From assembly GCA_934476675.1 (NCBI GenBank), contig CAKSOE010000003.1:62001-126000 (forward strand): a DNA stretch of 64,000 nt, given 5' to 3'. The notes beneath the pieces were generated by a model. The model worked only from the letters and a program-made list of their open reading frames with translations, had not been told where the DNA came from and did not search any database. Both the position numbers and the translations under genes were made by a program. Positions 1-8,506 of the stretch are shown in pieces (position 1 is the first letter of the stretch; each line of letters begins with the position of its first letter). The stretch comes from an uncultured Clostridia bacterium. Its GTDB lineage: Bacteria; Bacillota; Clostridia; UBA1381.

Positions 1-208
1 TGTACCGTATCTGCGGCGCCTCTATCGTGACGTATGTTCCCTCCGCTTTTCCGAGAAGCTGCGCCGCGCGCTTTTCCAGAATTTTTACACGCGTAAGCTT
101 TATACCCTCGTCCCTTTCCGTTATCACCTCAACGCCCCGTATATCTGCGTTCTGTCTGCGGCTCAGCTCATGAGCCTCCATTGCAAGGTCTGTTCTTATA
201 CTCTGCAT
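1..208 (-). CDS. gpr: GPR germination endopeptidase, N-terminal part (runs off window)
   Basis: The first 69 codons of the spore protease that degrades small acid-soluble spore proteins during germination are seen; the rest lies beyond the window edge. The start reads MQSIRTDLAMEAHELSRR, matching the RTDLA-EAHEL region at the GPR propeptide/processing site, followed by GVEV-TERDEGIKLTRVKI and GKAEGTYVTIEAP, all typical of the family. ATG is preceded by GAAAGGA. The gene is separated from the upstream cyclophilin gene by a terminator hairpin and has its own candidate sporulation promoter. It marks the organism as spore-forming. The identification is from family recall. Confidence 0.88.
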   Translation of the reverse strand, partial: MQSIRTDLAMEAHELSRRQNADIRGVEVITERDEGIKLTRVKILEKRAAQLLGKAEGTYVTIEAPQIRY

Positions 209-245
209 AATAATCCGTAAATCCTTTCGCAATATCTATAATTCT

Positions 246-274
246 TATATTGCTCAATTCGTGGAATTTTATGC
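246..274 (-). promoter_or_regulatory. Candidate sigma-G/sigma-F promoter of gpr
   Basis: On the minus strand GCATA (270-274) and CAATATA (246-252) are separated by 17 bp, about 40 bp before the gpr ATG. This resembles the forespore sigma-G pattern (G-ATA, then CA---TA). gpr is known to be forespore-expressed in Bacillus. No sigma-A-like pair is obvious here. The match is short, so this is tentative. Confidence 0.4.
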
Positions 275-299
275 CTTAAAACAGTGTTTGGAATAAACA

Positions 300-337
300 A
301 AACTGAACCTTGCGGTATGTTCCGAAAGGTTCAGTTT
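300..337 (-). terminator. Terminator hairpin after the cyclophilin gene
   Basis: AAACTGAACCTT (300-311) pairs perfectly with AAGGTTCAGTTT (326-337). On the minus strand the stem is followed by TTTTGTTTATT. The AACTGAACC stem sequence recurs in the ~221-bp repeats at 21461, 29014 and 31496. Confidence 0.75.
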
Positions 338-364
338 GTTTGCGGTTTTACAGAATAAATTACA

Positions 365-841
365 TTAGTCTGCCATTTTTATTGTCTTTATGACCTGCGC
401 TTCAATCGGCTGATCGTTATAGTCGGTTGCGGTGTTTGCAATCTCGTCAACAACGTCCATACCCTCCGTAACCTTGCCGAATGCCGCATATTCGCCGTCC
501 AGGTGCGGCGCATCCTCATGCATTATGAAGAACTGGCTCGACGCACTGTTCGGAAACATCGTGCGTGCCATTGACAAAACGCCCCTGGTATGCTTTAACG
601 GATTATCCACTCCGTTTTTGGAAAATTCTCCCTTTATGCTTTCCGCAAACTTAGATTCGCCGTCGGCATTCATACCGCCGCCCTGTATCATAAATCCCGG
701 AATTACACGGTGAAAAATAAGTCCGTCAAAAAAGTTGTTCTCAATAAGCTTTATGAAATTTGCCACCGTTATCGGAGCCATAGCCGGATAAAGTTCCGCC
801 TTTATAACTCCGCCGTTTTCCATTACAATTTCAATATCCAT
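365..841 (-). CDS. Peptidylprolyl isomerase, cyclophilin type
   Basis: A 158-residue single-domain cyclophilin that catalyses cis-trans isomerisation of proline peptide bonds. FHRVIPGFMIQGG (about residues 43-55), SQFFIM and LDGEYAAFGKV are the classic active-site segments with the catalytic Arg and the Gln/Phe pocket. There is no signal peptide, so it is cytoplasmic. The ATG has a GAAAGGAAATAACT leader. It lies 32 bp after gyrA on the same strand and probably shares its transcript, ending at the hairpin at 300-337. Confidence 0.93.
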   Translation of the reverse strand: MDIEIVMENGGVIKAELYPAMAPITVANFIKLIENNFFDGLIFHRVIPGFMIQGGGMNADGESKFAESIKGEFSKNGVDNPLKHTRGVLSMARTMFPNSASSQFFIMHEDAPHLDGEYAAFGKVTEGMDVVDEIANTATDYNDQPIEAQVIKTIKMAD

Positions 842-873
842 AGTTATTTCCTTTCTGTGTCAAAAAGCTGCGT

Positions 874-3396
874 TTATTCGCTGTCAGCGGTTTCTTCACT
901 CTGCACCGCATCCGTTTCCTCCGCGTCTGTTTCGTCATCGTTATCACGCTCTGTCAGAGCAAGACTTACAACACTCACGCCCTCGTCAAGACGCATCAGT
1001 CTTACACCCTGCGTCTGGCGGCTGTATGTGCTTATCTCGTCCGTATGCATACGGATTACAATACCCTCCGAGGTTATGAGCATAACGTCCTCATTATCCG
1101 ATACCGCAGTCATACCGACGAGCTTACCGGTTTTGTCGGTTATGCGGTAGGTGAATATGCCCTTTCCGCCTCTGGTCTGACTTCTGTATTCCTCCGGCCC
1201 GGTCTTTTTGCCGTAACCGTTTTCCGTAACCATAAGAAGCGGCTTTTCTTCGTCAACTACTACCGCGCTCACAACGTAGTCGCCGCCGCTCAGCCTTATA
1301 CCTCTTACGCCGCGTGCGGTACGTCCCATTCCTCTTACGTCGGTTTCGTTAAATCTGATTGCCATACCGTCATGCGTTGCAATCATGACCTCGCGTTCTC
1401 CGTCCGTAAGGTTAACGCTTATCAGCTCATCGTCCTCCGCAAGCTCGATTGCACGCAGACCTTTCTGCCGTATACGCGAATAATCCATGAGATCGGTTTT
1501 CTTAATCGTACCGTTCTTTGTAACAAACGTGAGATAATTTCCGTCCTCGAACTCCCTTATCGGAATCATTGCCGAAATCTTTTCTTCCTGCTCAAGCGGC
1601 AGAAGATTTACAATCGCCATGCCCTTTGCCTGGCGTGTTGCCTCCGGTATCTGATAGCCTTTGAGCTTGTATACAATACCGCGCGTTGTGAAGAACAGTA
1701 TATTGTCGTGCGTTGAGGTTGTGAACAAATGCTCCACAAAATCCTCCTCACGCGTTGTCATTCCGGTTATTCCTCTGCCGCCCCGGCGCTGCGATTTATA
1801 CGTGTCAACCGGCATACGCTTTGTATATCCGTTATGAGTAAGAGTGATAATGCAGTCCTCCTCCTCAATCAAATCTTCAATGTCAAGGTCATTGAAGTTC
1901 ATTGCAATTTCAGTACGTCTTTCATCGCCGTATTTGTTCTTTATCTCGATAAGGTCTGTACGCACGATTTCGAGAATTTTTTCCTCATGCTCCAGAATAT
2001 CGGTATATTCTTCAATTTTAGCCGTTACTTCAACGTATTCGTCCTCGATTTTCTCGCGCTCCATGCCCGACAAACGACCCAGCTGCATCTGTACGATAGC
2101 GGTAGCCTGAACTTCATCAAGTCCGAAACGTTCGATAAGGGCTGCCTTTGCATCGGGGATATTTTTAGCGGCACGGATTATATGAATAACCTCGTCCATA
2201 AAATCGATAACGATTTTATAGCCCTCGAGCAGATGCGCACGTTCCTTTGCCTTTCTGAGGTCAAATTCCGTTCTGCGCTTTATTACATCCTCCTGGTGAG
2301 CAATGTAGTAATCGATCATTTCTTTAAGCGTGAGTATCTTCGGCTGCTTATCCACAAGCGCAAGCATAATAACTCCGAAAGTGTCCTGCATCTGCGTATA
2401 TTTATAGAGATTGTTTAAAACAACATTCGGGTTTGCATCACGCTTTAACTCAATGATAAAGTGAATTTCCTCATCTGATTCGTCACGTGTTGAGGAAATA
2501 CCCTCAATCTTTCCGTCACGCACAAGCTCGTTGATGTGCTTTTCCATCTCCGCCTTATTCACCTTATACGGAATTTCGGAAACAACAATACGCGGCTTGC
2601 CGTTTTTGTCCTCCTCGATTTCTGCCTTGGCGCGGAGAGTGATTTTTCCTCTGCCCGTGGTGTATGCCTGGCGAATACCGCCCTTACCCATTATAACTCC
2701 GCCAGTCGGGAAGTCGGGGCCGGGGATATACGTCATCAATTCCTCAATCGTAATCATCGGATCGTCAATGCAGGCAATAACGCCGTCTATTACCTCGCTT
2801 AAATTATGCGGAGGAATATTTGTCGCCATGCCGACGGCAATACCGGAGCTTCCGTTAACCAAAAGCTGCGGAAAACGCGATGGCAGTGCGTCCGGTTCTT
2901 TGCGGCTGTCGTCAAAGTTAGATACGAAATCAACCGTTTCCTTTTCAATATCGGTAAGCATAAGCGCCGATATTTTTGACATTTTCGCCTCGGTGTATCG
3001 GTAAGCAGCAGGGGGGTCGCCGTCTATTGAACCGAAGTTTCCCTTACCCTGAACTAACGGATACCTGAGCGAAAAGTCCTGTCCCATACGCACCATAGCG
3101 TCATAAACGGACGCGTCACCGTGCGGATGATATTTACCCAGAACGTCGCCGACGGTGGTTGCCGACTTTCGGAAATCACCCTCATACAACAGTCCCGCAT
3201 CATACATATCGTACAGAATACGTCTGTGAACAGGTTTCATACCGTCGCGCACATCCGGCAGCGCACGGCTTACGATAACGCTCATAGCGTAATCTATATA
3301 AGCCTTTTTCATCTCGCTGTTTAAATCAACGCCCACGACCTTCTGATTTTCTATCACGGACATATCAAGTTCTTTTTCTTTGGATTTTTTAGCCAT
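874..3396 (-). CDS. gyrA: DNA gyrase subunit A
   Basis: The 840-residue A subunit of the type II topoisomerase that introduces negative supercoils. The breakage-reunion domain has YHPHGD near residue 90 and RYTE with catalytic Tyr134. The GyrA-box QRRGGRG after a YKS segment distinguishes gyrase from topoisomerase IV ParC. Six-bladed C-terminal wrapping repeats follow, then a very acidic tail (last ~25 residues). The residue matching E. coli Ser83 is Ala95 (GDASVYD), while Asp99 matches Asp87. gyrB is not adjacent. The gene has its own promoter at 3466-3494 and RBS GGAAAGG. Confidence 0.97.
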   Translation of the reverse strand: MAKKSKEKELDMSVIENQKVVGVDLNSEMKKAYIDYAMSVIVSRALPDVRDGMKPVHRRILYDMYDAGLLYEGDFRKSATTVGDVLGKYHPHGDASVYDAMVRMGQDFSLRYPLVQGKGNFGSIDGDPPAAYRYTEAKMSKISALMLTDIEKETVDFVSNFDDSRKEPDALPSRFPQLLVNGSSGIAVGMATNIPPHNLSEVIDGVIACIDDPMITIEELMTYIPGPDFPTGGVIMGKGGIRQAYTTGRGKITLRAKAEIEEDKNGKPRIVVSEIPYKVNKAEMEKHINELVRDGKIEGISSTRDESDEEIHFIIELKRDANPNVVLNNLYKYTQMQDTFGVIMLALVDKQPKILTLKEMIDYYIAHQEDVIKRRTEFDLRKAKERAHLLEGYKIVIDFMDEVIHIIRAAKNIPDAKAALIERFGLDEVQATAIVQMQLGRLSGMEREKIEDEYVEVTAKIEEYTDILEHEEKILEIVRTDLIEIKNKYGDERRTEIAMNFNDLDIEDLIEEEDCIITLTHNGYTKRMPVDTYKSQRRGGRGITGMTTREEDFVEHLFTTSTHDNILFFTTRGIVYKLKGYQIPEATRQAKGMAIVNLLPLEQEEKISAMIPIREFEDGNYLTFVTKNGTIKKTDLMDYSRIRQKGLRAIELAEDDELISVNLTDGEREVMIATHDGMAIRFNETDVRGMGRTARGVRGIRLSGGDYVVSAVVVDEEKPLLMVTENGYGKKTGPEEYRSQTRGGKGIFTYRITDKTGKLVGMTAVSDNEDVMLITSEGIVIRMHTDEISTYSRQTQGVRLMRLDEGVSVVSLALTERDNDDETDAEETDAVQSEETADSE

Positions 3397-3465
3397 ATTA
3401 TGACCTTTCCTTTCCTGTTTTAGCCGATAAAGCTTTTTTCAGACAATCTGACAATCAATACTTTA

Positions 3466-3494
3466 ATTATAACACATTTTATAGATAAATGCAA
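3466..3494 (-). promoter_or_regulatory. Sigma-A-type promoter of gyrA
   Basis: On the minus strand TTGCAT (3489-3494), 17 bp, TATAAT (3466-3471), about 70 bp before the gyrA start. Confidence 0.75.
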
Positions 3495-3508
3495 GTTTTT
3501 GCGCCCGA

Positions 3509-4246
3509 TTATGAGCAGACAAAAACAATTCTTTCATCGTTGCTGTCCGGTGCGTCAAACGTGAACGGACGGTATGTGTCAATTTTTTCAAACCCTGCTT
3601 TTTTGAGCAATATTCTCAGTTCTTTTTCCGAGTATGCGCGCTGCAAGTGGCGTTCTTCAAAACGGCGGTATTTTTCGCCCTCACGCACAAAAAACGTGAG
3701 AAACATATCGGAAATATTTTTTTCTTCCAGATACCTGTTCTGCCATGTGTAGAAAACATTTTTACCCGGATACACAATCGTGTCCGAACCGATCACCTCG
3801 CGAAGCTTATGCCGCGTGCTTATATCAAACACAAACAGAGCGTCGTTATCCATAAAGCAGGTTTTCATTTTAGTAAACATATTCAAAAGCGCACGCGGTG
3901 ATATGACATAATTTATACCGTCAATCATGGATATAAACGCACCCATAGTTCCGTACAAATCAAGAGAGGTCATATTCTGATTAAGATAGAGAATATCCAG
4001 TCCCTCCGATTTATCGCGCGCGATGTTTAACATATCCTCCGAAATATCTATACCCGTCATGTCATAGCCGCGCCTTGCCAAAGGGATTGTAACGCTGCCC
4101 GTTCCGCAGGCCAAATCGCATACAAGGTCGGGATTTATGCCGTATTCGGAAAAAATATTTTCGATATAATCCGCAATGCGTTCATAGTTTATATCGCGGT
4201 GCATGAGCGTATCATAAACCTCTGCAAACTCGCCGTAGCTTTTCAT
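3509..4246 (-). CDS. Class I SAM-dependent methyltransferase
   Basis: A 245-residue cytoplasmic protein with a Rossmann-type methyltransferase core: the SAM-binding glycine motif LVCDLACGTGSVTIPLA at about residues 41-57, the acidic motif MTGIDISEDML just after, and a downstream YVISPRALLNMFTKM helix. This matches the methyltransferase 25/11 group; the substrate cannot be told. It follows yerC with a 3-bp gap, and its RBS GGAAAGGGA lies inside the yerC 3' end, so the two are co-transcribed from 4583-4611. Confidence 0.82.
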   Translation of the reverse strand: MKSYGEFAEVYDTLMHRDINYERIADYIENIFSEYGINPDLVCDLACGTGSVTIPLARRGYDMTGIDISEDMLNIARDKSEGLDILYLNQNMTSLDLYGTMGAFISMIDGINYVISPRALLNMFTKMKTCFMDNDALFVFDISTRHKLREVIGSDTIVYPGKNVFYTWQNRYLEEKNISDMFLTFFVREGEKYRRFEERHLQRAYSEKELRILLKKAGFEKIDTYRPFTFDAPDSNDERIVFVCS

Positions 4247-4249
4247 TTT

Positions 4250-4546
4250 TTAATCCCTTTCCGATTCTTTCAGACGTTTTATGACCAAGCCGTAGCCGTC
4301 CTCGCCGTAATTTATGCACTTGCTCACGCGGCTTATGGTTGCGGTGGACGCACCGGTTTTTGACGCAATATCCGAATACACCTTTTTATCCGCAAGCATC
4401 ATGGCAACCTCCATGCGCTGGCTCATTGACTTAATCTCCGCAATCGTGCATAAATCGCTGAAAAAACTGTAACATTCATCCACCGTTTCAAGGCTCAAAA
4501 CAGCCTTCATAAGCAAATCCGTATTTTCATTTTTCAAATCCTTCAA
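4250..4546 (-). CDS. yerC: YerC/YecD family TrpR-like regulator
   Basis: A 98-residue protein with the TrpR-like helix-turn-helix: AEIKSMSQRMEVAMMLADK followed by YSDIASKTGASTATISRVSKC, nearly diagnostic of the Firmicute YerC/YecD family. The regulon of the family is poorly defined. The start is TTG, preceded by AAAGGA at normal spacing. It is first in a two-gene operon with the methyltransferase, behind its own promoter. Confidence 0.88.
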   Translation of the reverse strand: MKDLKNENTDLLMKAVLSLETVDECYSFFSDLCTIAEIKSMSQRMEVAMMLADKKVYSDIASKTGASTATISRVSKCINYGEDGYGLVIKRLKESERD

Positions 4547-4582
4547 GGTTTACCAATCCTTTCCTTAGGAAATCATACTAAT

Positions 4583-4611
4583 ATTATACCACTTTAACTT
4601 ATGAAAGTAAA
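4583..4611 (-). promoter_or_regulatory. Promoter of the yerC-methyltransferase operon
   Basis: On the minus strand TTTACT (4606-4611), 17 bp, TATAAT (4583-4588), about 35 bp before the TTG start. Confidence 0.65.
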
Positions 4612-4628
4612 CATATTTATAAAAAAAA

Positions 4629-4662
4629 CTGAGGTAAACACCGTAAAAAATGTTTACCTCAG
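4629..4662 (-). terminator. Terminator after the polysaccharide deacetylase gene
   Basis: Perfect 12-bp stem CTGAGGTAAACA (4629-4640) / TGTTTACCTCAG (4651-4662), flanked by A8 on the left and T6 on the right, so on the minus strand it ends in a U run. It overlaps the region upstream of the yerC promoter. Confidence 0.85.
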
Positions 4663-4666
4663 TTTT

Positions 4667-5425
4667 TTAATTACTTTCACATATCTGCCGTCCTGCATTA
4701 TTTATCGAATAATTGTCGTTGTAGATAAGCTCGGAAACCTTTACAAATTCATATTTTTCGGACAGTAACGATATAATTTCGGGCAATACCTGTGCGGTGA
4801 GTTTTGTTCCGTTGTGCATAAGTATTATGTCGCCCTTTTCGGTTTTTGAGATACGCTTTTTAATGCTGTCCGCCGTTGCGTCCCTGACATAGTCCAGACC
4901 GTCAACCGACCACTGTATGTACGTTCTGCCGCTGTCCTCCGCCGTCTGCACAACCGTATCGTTATAGCCGCCCGACGGTGCGCGCATAAGCTTCATTTTC
5001 TGACCCGTAATGCCCTCAACAACCGCATCGCATTTATCCAGATCCGCTGTTATTGCCGCCGGAGTCATTTTTGTATAATCGGCATGATTATACGAATGAT
5101 TGCCCAAATCATGCCCTTTTTCACAGATTTTCTTTACGCTTTGCGGATATTTCTCCGCCCACGTACCCGTGACAAAAAATGATGCTTTTATATTGTAATC
5201 ATCAAGCGTTTTGAGTATATCGTCCATGTCGCTGTCATTCCACGCGCAGTCAAAGGTCAGCGATATTTTGTTATCATCGCGTTCCACGCTGTATATGGGT
5301 ATTTTGCGGCTGTTGTCACTGAATGTTTCACGTGAGCCTGTACACCAAAAATAAACCGCCGGAATAAGTATAAGCGCCGCCGCGGCAGCGGCTATATATC
5401 TGAATTTAACTACAAAAACCTTCAA
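4667..5425 (-). CDS. Membrane-anchored polysaccharide deacetylase (NodB domain, PdaB-like)
   Basis: A 252-residue carbohydrate esterase family 4 protein likely to de-N-acetylate peptidoglycan or spore cortex glycan outside the membrane. An N-terminal hydrophobic segment (RYIAAAAAALILIPAVYFW) acts as signal anchor. The NodB motifs are TFDCAWND (motif 1), NHSYNH (metal His pair), RAPSGGYN (motif 3), WSVDGLDY (motif 4) and ILMHNG (motif 5). I chose the TTG at 5425 because AAAGGGA precedes it; an ATG at 5461 has no RBS and would put charged residues before the anchor. It is the last gene after DUF624 and mnmG, followed by a strong terminator. PdaB-type sporulation function is inference. Confidence 0.83.
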   Translation of the reverse strand: MKVFVVKFRYIAAAAAALILIPAVYFWCTGSRETFSDNSRKIPIYSVERDDNKISLTFDCAWNDSDMDDILKTLDDYNIKASFFVTGTWAEKYPQSVKKICEKGHDLGNHSYNHADYTKMTPAAITADLDKCDAVVEGITGQKMKLMRAPSGGYNDTVVQTAEDSGRTYIQWSVDGLDYVRDATADSIKKRISKTEKGDIILMHNGTKLTAQVLPEIISLLSEKYEFVKVSELIYNDNYSINNAGRQICESN

Positions 5426-5494
5426 AAAAACACACCGTCCCTTTAATATGGCAATTACCATATTTATATTCGGGATAGTGTGTATTTATGACAT

Positions 5495-7366
5495 TTAATT
5501 TTTGCCGTTTTTAAGGCTTTCAAGCCAGATAATAAGCACCGACATATCCGCCGGAGAAACACCCGAAATTCTCGATGCCTGACCGAGTGATTTCGGCTTA
5601 ACCTTATTAAGCTTCTGTCTTGCTTCAAGCCGCAGACCGTGAATTTCGCCGTAGTCCTGGTTTTCGGGCAAAAGCTTGCGTTCCATTTTTGCAAACTGCT
5701 CCACCTGCGAAAGCTGACGGTCTATATAGCCTTTGTATTTTATCTTGATTTCTGCTTCCTCCATTACGTCAGCCGAAAGCTCGGGTCTTTCCGTATCGGC
5801 TTCGGCAAGCTTTTCGTAATCAAGTTCCGGTCTGCGCAAAAGCTCGCACAGCCGCACGCCCGTCTTTATGGGCGCTGAGGAATATTTTTCAAGAATGTGA
5901 TTCACCGCTTTCGGAGTGATAACCGTCTTTGATGCGCGCTCTATTTCCTCATCAATGCGTTTTAATTTTTCAAGAAGTCTGTTATAGCGTTCCTCGCTTA
6001 TAAGTCCGACTCTGTAACCTATCGGCGTAAGCCTTTCATCGGCATTATCCTGTCTGAGCAGCAAACGGTATTCACTTCGCGACGTCATCATTCTGTAGGG
6101 CTCATTCGTACCCTTTGTAATCAAATCGTCAATAAGCGTTCCGATATATCCGTCCGAACGGCTCAATATCATGGGTTCTTCGCCTTTAAGCTTTAAAGCC
6201 GCATTTATTCCGGCAACAAGTCCCTGCGCCGCCGCTTCTTCGTAACCCGAGGTTCCGTTAAACTGCCCTGCTCCGTAAAGACCGGAAATATTTTTAAATT
6301 CAAGCGTTGCGTAAAGCTGCTGCGGATCGCAGCAGTCATATTCGATAGCATACGCGCTACGCATGATTTCCACGTGTTCCAGTCCCTTGACGCTCCTGTA
6401 CATTTCAAGCTGAACGTCCTCCGGCAAACTTGTGGAAAATCCCTGCGCATACATTTCATTCGTGTCAAGTCCCATAGGCTCAATAAAAAGCTGATGGCGC
6501 GGCTTGCCCTTAAAACGCATGATTTTATCCTCGATTGACGGACAGTACCTCGGCCCTATGCCCTCGACATAGCCGCCGTACATAGCCGAACGTTCGATAT
6601 TATCCATTATAATTTTATGGGTTGTTTCATTTGTATACACAAGATAGCAGCGAACCTGCTCTTTTTTGATTTCGGGACTTTCAAACGAAAACGGAACGAT
6701 CTTTTCGTCGCCCTCCTCAACCTCCATTTTGTCAAAATCGAGGGATTTTGCGTGTATTCTTGCCGGTGTTCCGGTTTTAAAGCGCCTGAGCTCCACACCG
6801 AGATTTTTAAGGCTTTCGCTCAATTGATTTGCCGGAAACATTCCGTCCGGCCCGCTCTCGCGCGAATAACTGCCGATAAGAATTTTTCCTCGCAGATATG
6901 TTCCCGTAGCGATAATTACCGCTTTTACCTTATATTCACAGCCTGTATGCGTAACAACTCCGCACACTTTTCCGCCGCAAACCTTTATATCAACTATTTC
7001 CGCCTGCTTGATTTGCAGATTTTCCGTTTCTTCAAGACGTTTTTTCATTTCGAGATGATAACGTCCGCGGTCAATCTGCGCACGCAGCGAATGTACCGCC
7101 GGGCCTTTGCCGCGGTTAAGCATTTTTGACTGAATAAACGTCGCATCGGCAGCCTTGCCCATTTCGCCGCCGAGAGCGTCAACCTCGCGGACAAGATGCC
7201 CCTTTGCCGTTCCGCCTATACTCGGATTGCACGGAAGATTTCCGATTGCGTCAAGACTTATTGAAAACAAAACCGTTTTAATACCCAGTCTTGCACAAGC
7301 CATTGCCGCCTCTGCACCGGCATGACCGCCGCCTATAACCGCCGCCTCATATTCTCCGAGTACCAT
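5495..7366 (-). CDS. mnmG: tRNA uridine-34 carboxymethylaminomethyl enzyme MnmG
   Basis: A 623-residue FAD enzyme that with MnmE modifies wobble uridine 34 of tRNA. The dinucleotide motif is VIGGGHAGAEAAMA at residues 10-23, followed by NPSIGGTAKGHLVREVDALGG, the GidA signature region, and PRYCPSIEDK further on. Length fits the family. The ATG overlaps the stop of the upstream DUF624 gene (TAATG) and its RBS GGAGG lies inside that gene, so translation is probably coupled. The usual partners mnmE, rsmG and jag are not adjacent. Confidence 0.97.
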   Translation of the reverse strand: MVLGEYEAAVIGGGHAGAEAAMACARLGIKTVLFSISLDAIGNLPCNPSIGGTAKGHLVREVDALGGEMGKAADATFIQSKMLNRGKGPAVHSLRAQIDRGRYHLEMKKRLEETENLQIKQAEIVDIKVCGGKVCGVVTHTGCEYKVKAVIIATGTYLRGKILIGSYSRESGPDGMFPANQLSESLKNLGVELRRFKTGTPARIHAKSLDFDKMEVEEGDEKIVPFSFESPEIKKEQVRCYLVYTNETTHKIIMDNIERSAMYGGYVEGIGPRYCPSIEDKIMRFKGKPRHQLFIEPMGLDTNEMYAQGFSTSLPEDVQLEMYRSVKGLEHVEIMRSAYAIEYDCCDPQQLYATLEFKNISGLYGAGQFNGTSGYEEAAAQGLVAGINAALKLKGEEPMILSRSDGYIGTLIDDLITKGTNEPYRMMTSRSEYRLLLRQDNADERLTPIGYRVGLISEERYNRLLEKLKRIDEEIERASKTVITPKAVNHILEKYSSAPIKTGVRLCELLRRPELDYEKLAEADTERPELSADVMEEAEIKIKYKGYIDRQLSQVEQFAKMERKLLPENQDYGEIHGLRLEARQKLNKVKPKSLGQASRISGVSPADMSVLIIWLESLKNGKN

Positions 7367-8316
7367 TATTTATTAACCTCCGAACTGCTACCTTTCTTTA
7401 ATTTATCCGCAATGGAATCGTCAAATACGGGAGCTTCTTCTTCGAGAATATTTTCCTTTTCCTCACGTTCTTTTTCCTTTGCCGCGGCAACCAATCCGCG
7501 CATACAGCGTGCCGCATAGAACTCGGACGCAAAGCGCGTAAAGAACATTCCGATAAGCATTGCCAATATAAATGCCACTATCGGATTGCCGATATACATA
7601 AATATTACGCCTGTTACTCCGACGCTCAGAATTGTGAGCAATAAATTCATCGGCAGCTTTCCCAAAGCAAACAGCAGCGCATTTTTTATAAGCTGCTTTA
7701 CCGTACATTCAAATGTAACCATAATCTGATATATGTAAAAGTGCATCCAGCCGACAACAAACGTCAGAACAATCATAAGATAGAACGGTATTCCGAAAAT
7801 CGTGCCGCCGTCGCCTATCTTCATATAATAAAATCTAAGCGCCACTGATGCAAGCAGAAGATATACCACATCAAAAAGCACGATAATCATTGACTGTTTA
7901 AAGTTTTCCTTAAACTTGTCCCAGCCGTCGGACATAATCCATGCGTGCTGATGATTTGTGAAGCATTTTACTATGTAAGCATACGATGCCGATGCGGGGC
8001 CGCTGCCGAGTATGAAAAACGTCGCTGATGCAAGCATTACATTTATATGCAGAACGGCAAGCTGAATATTTCCGGCATCAGCCTCCGCACCCTGCGCTTT
8101 TTCAAGCAAGCCGCCTATCGACGACACATACGGGCCGAAAAACACTACAAGCAGTACAATCCATATCAGGCTTGCTAGTGTGTAAACGGCATTTGCGCCG
8201 AGAATTTTTGAAAATTTGCGAAATGCAATTTCCCAGTAGAGGAAAAACCCTTTTTTCTCCGGTTCATCTTTTGAAACGCCCTTACCCGGCTTTAAATAGC
8301 TATTAAATAATCCCAT
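7366..8316 (-). CDS. DUF624-like (YesL-type) polytopic membrane protein
   Basis: A 316-residue integral membrane protein with about six hydrophobic segments (for example VYTLASLIWIVLLVVFFG and the FYLMIVLTFVVGW helix). The GPASASYAYIVKCF and HAW-MSDGWDKFKENFKQS segments resemble DUF624/YesL proteins, whose function is unknown. The C-terminus is charged and cytoplasmic (AAAKEKEREEKENILEEE). It is the first gene of the DUF624-mnmG-deacetylase unit, with RBS GAAAGGACAG and its own promoter, and overlaps mnmG by one base. Confidence 0.7.
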   Translation of the reverse strand: MGLFNSYLKPGKGVSKDEPEKKGFFLYWEIAFRKFSKILGANAVYTLASLIWIVLLVVFFGPYVSSIGGLLEKAQGAEADAGNIQLAVLHINVMLASATFFILGSGPASASYAYIVKCFTNHQHAWIMSDGWDKFKENFKQSMIIVLFDVVYLLLASVALRFYYMKIGDGGTIFGIPFYLMIVLTFVVGWMHFYIYQIMVTFECTVKQLIKNALLFALGKLPMNLLLTILSVGVTGVIFMYIGNPIVAFILAMLIGMFFTRFASEFYAARCMRGLVAAAKEKEREEKENILEEEAPVFDDSIADKLKKGSSSEVNK

Positions 8317-8356
8317 TATTTACTCTGTCCTTTCAAAATTTCACGTATATATAAAT

Positions 8357-8385
8357 ATTTTATCACAAATATCGGCTATATACAA
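8357..8385 (-). promoter_or_regulatory. Promoter of the DUF624-mnmG operon
   Basis: On the minus strand TTGTAT (8380-8385), 17 bp, TAAAAT (8357-8362), about 40 bp before the start codon. Confidence 0.65.
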
Positions 8386-8427
8386 GAACAAAATATAAAT
8401 TTTTTTAAATGGTACACAGCAAAAAAA

Positions 8428-8475
8428 CAAAACGCACCCAACGATGCAGCGATGTACACCGAATGATGCGTTTTA
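8428..8475 (-). terminator. Terminator after spo0A
   Basis: AAAACGCA (8429-8436) pairs with TGCGTTTT (8467-8474); on the minus strand the stem is followed by GTTTTTTTGC. The same AAAACGCA stem occurs at 14105-14201 and 26372-26405. Confidence 0.75.
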
Positions 8476-8506
8476 TTTGAAGCCGGAACATCTTACTGCT
8501 CCTCTT

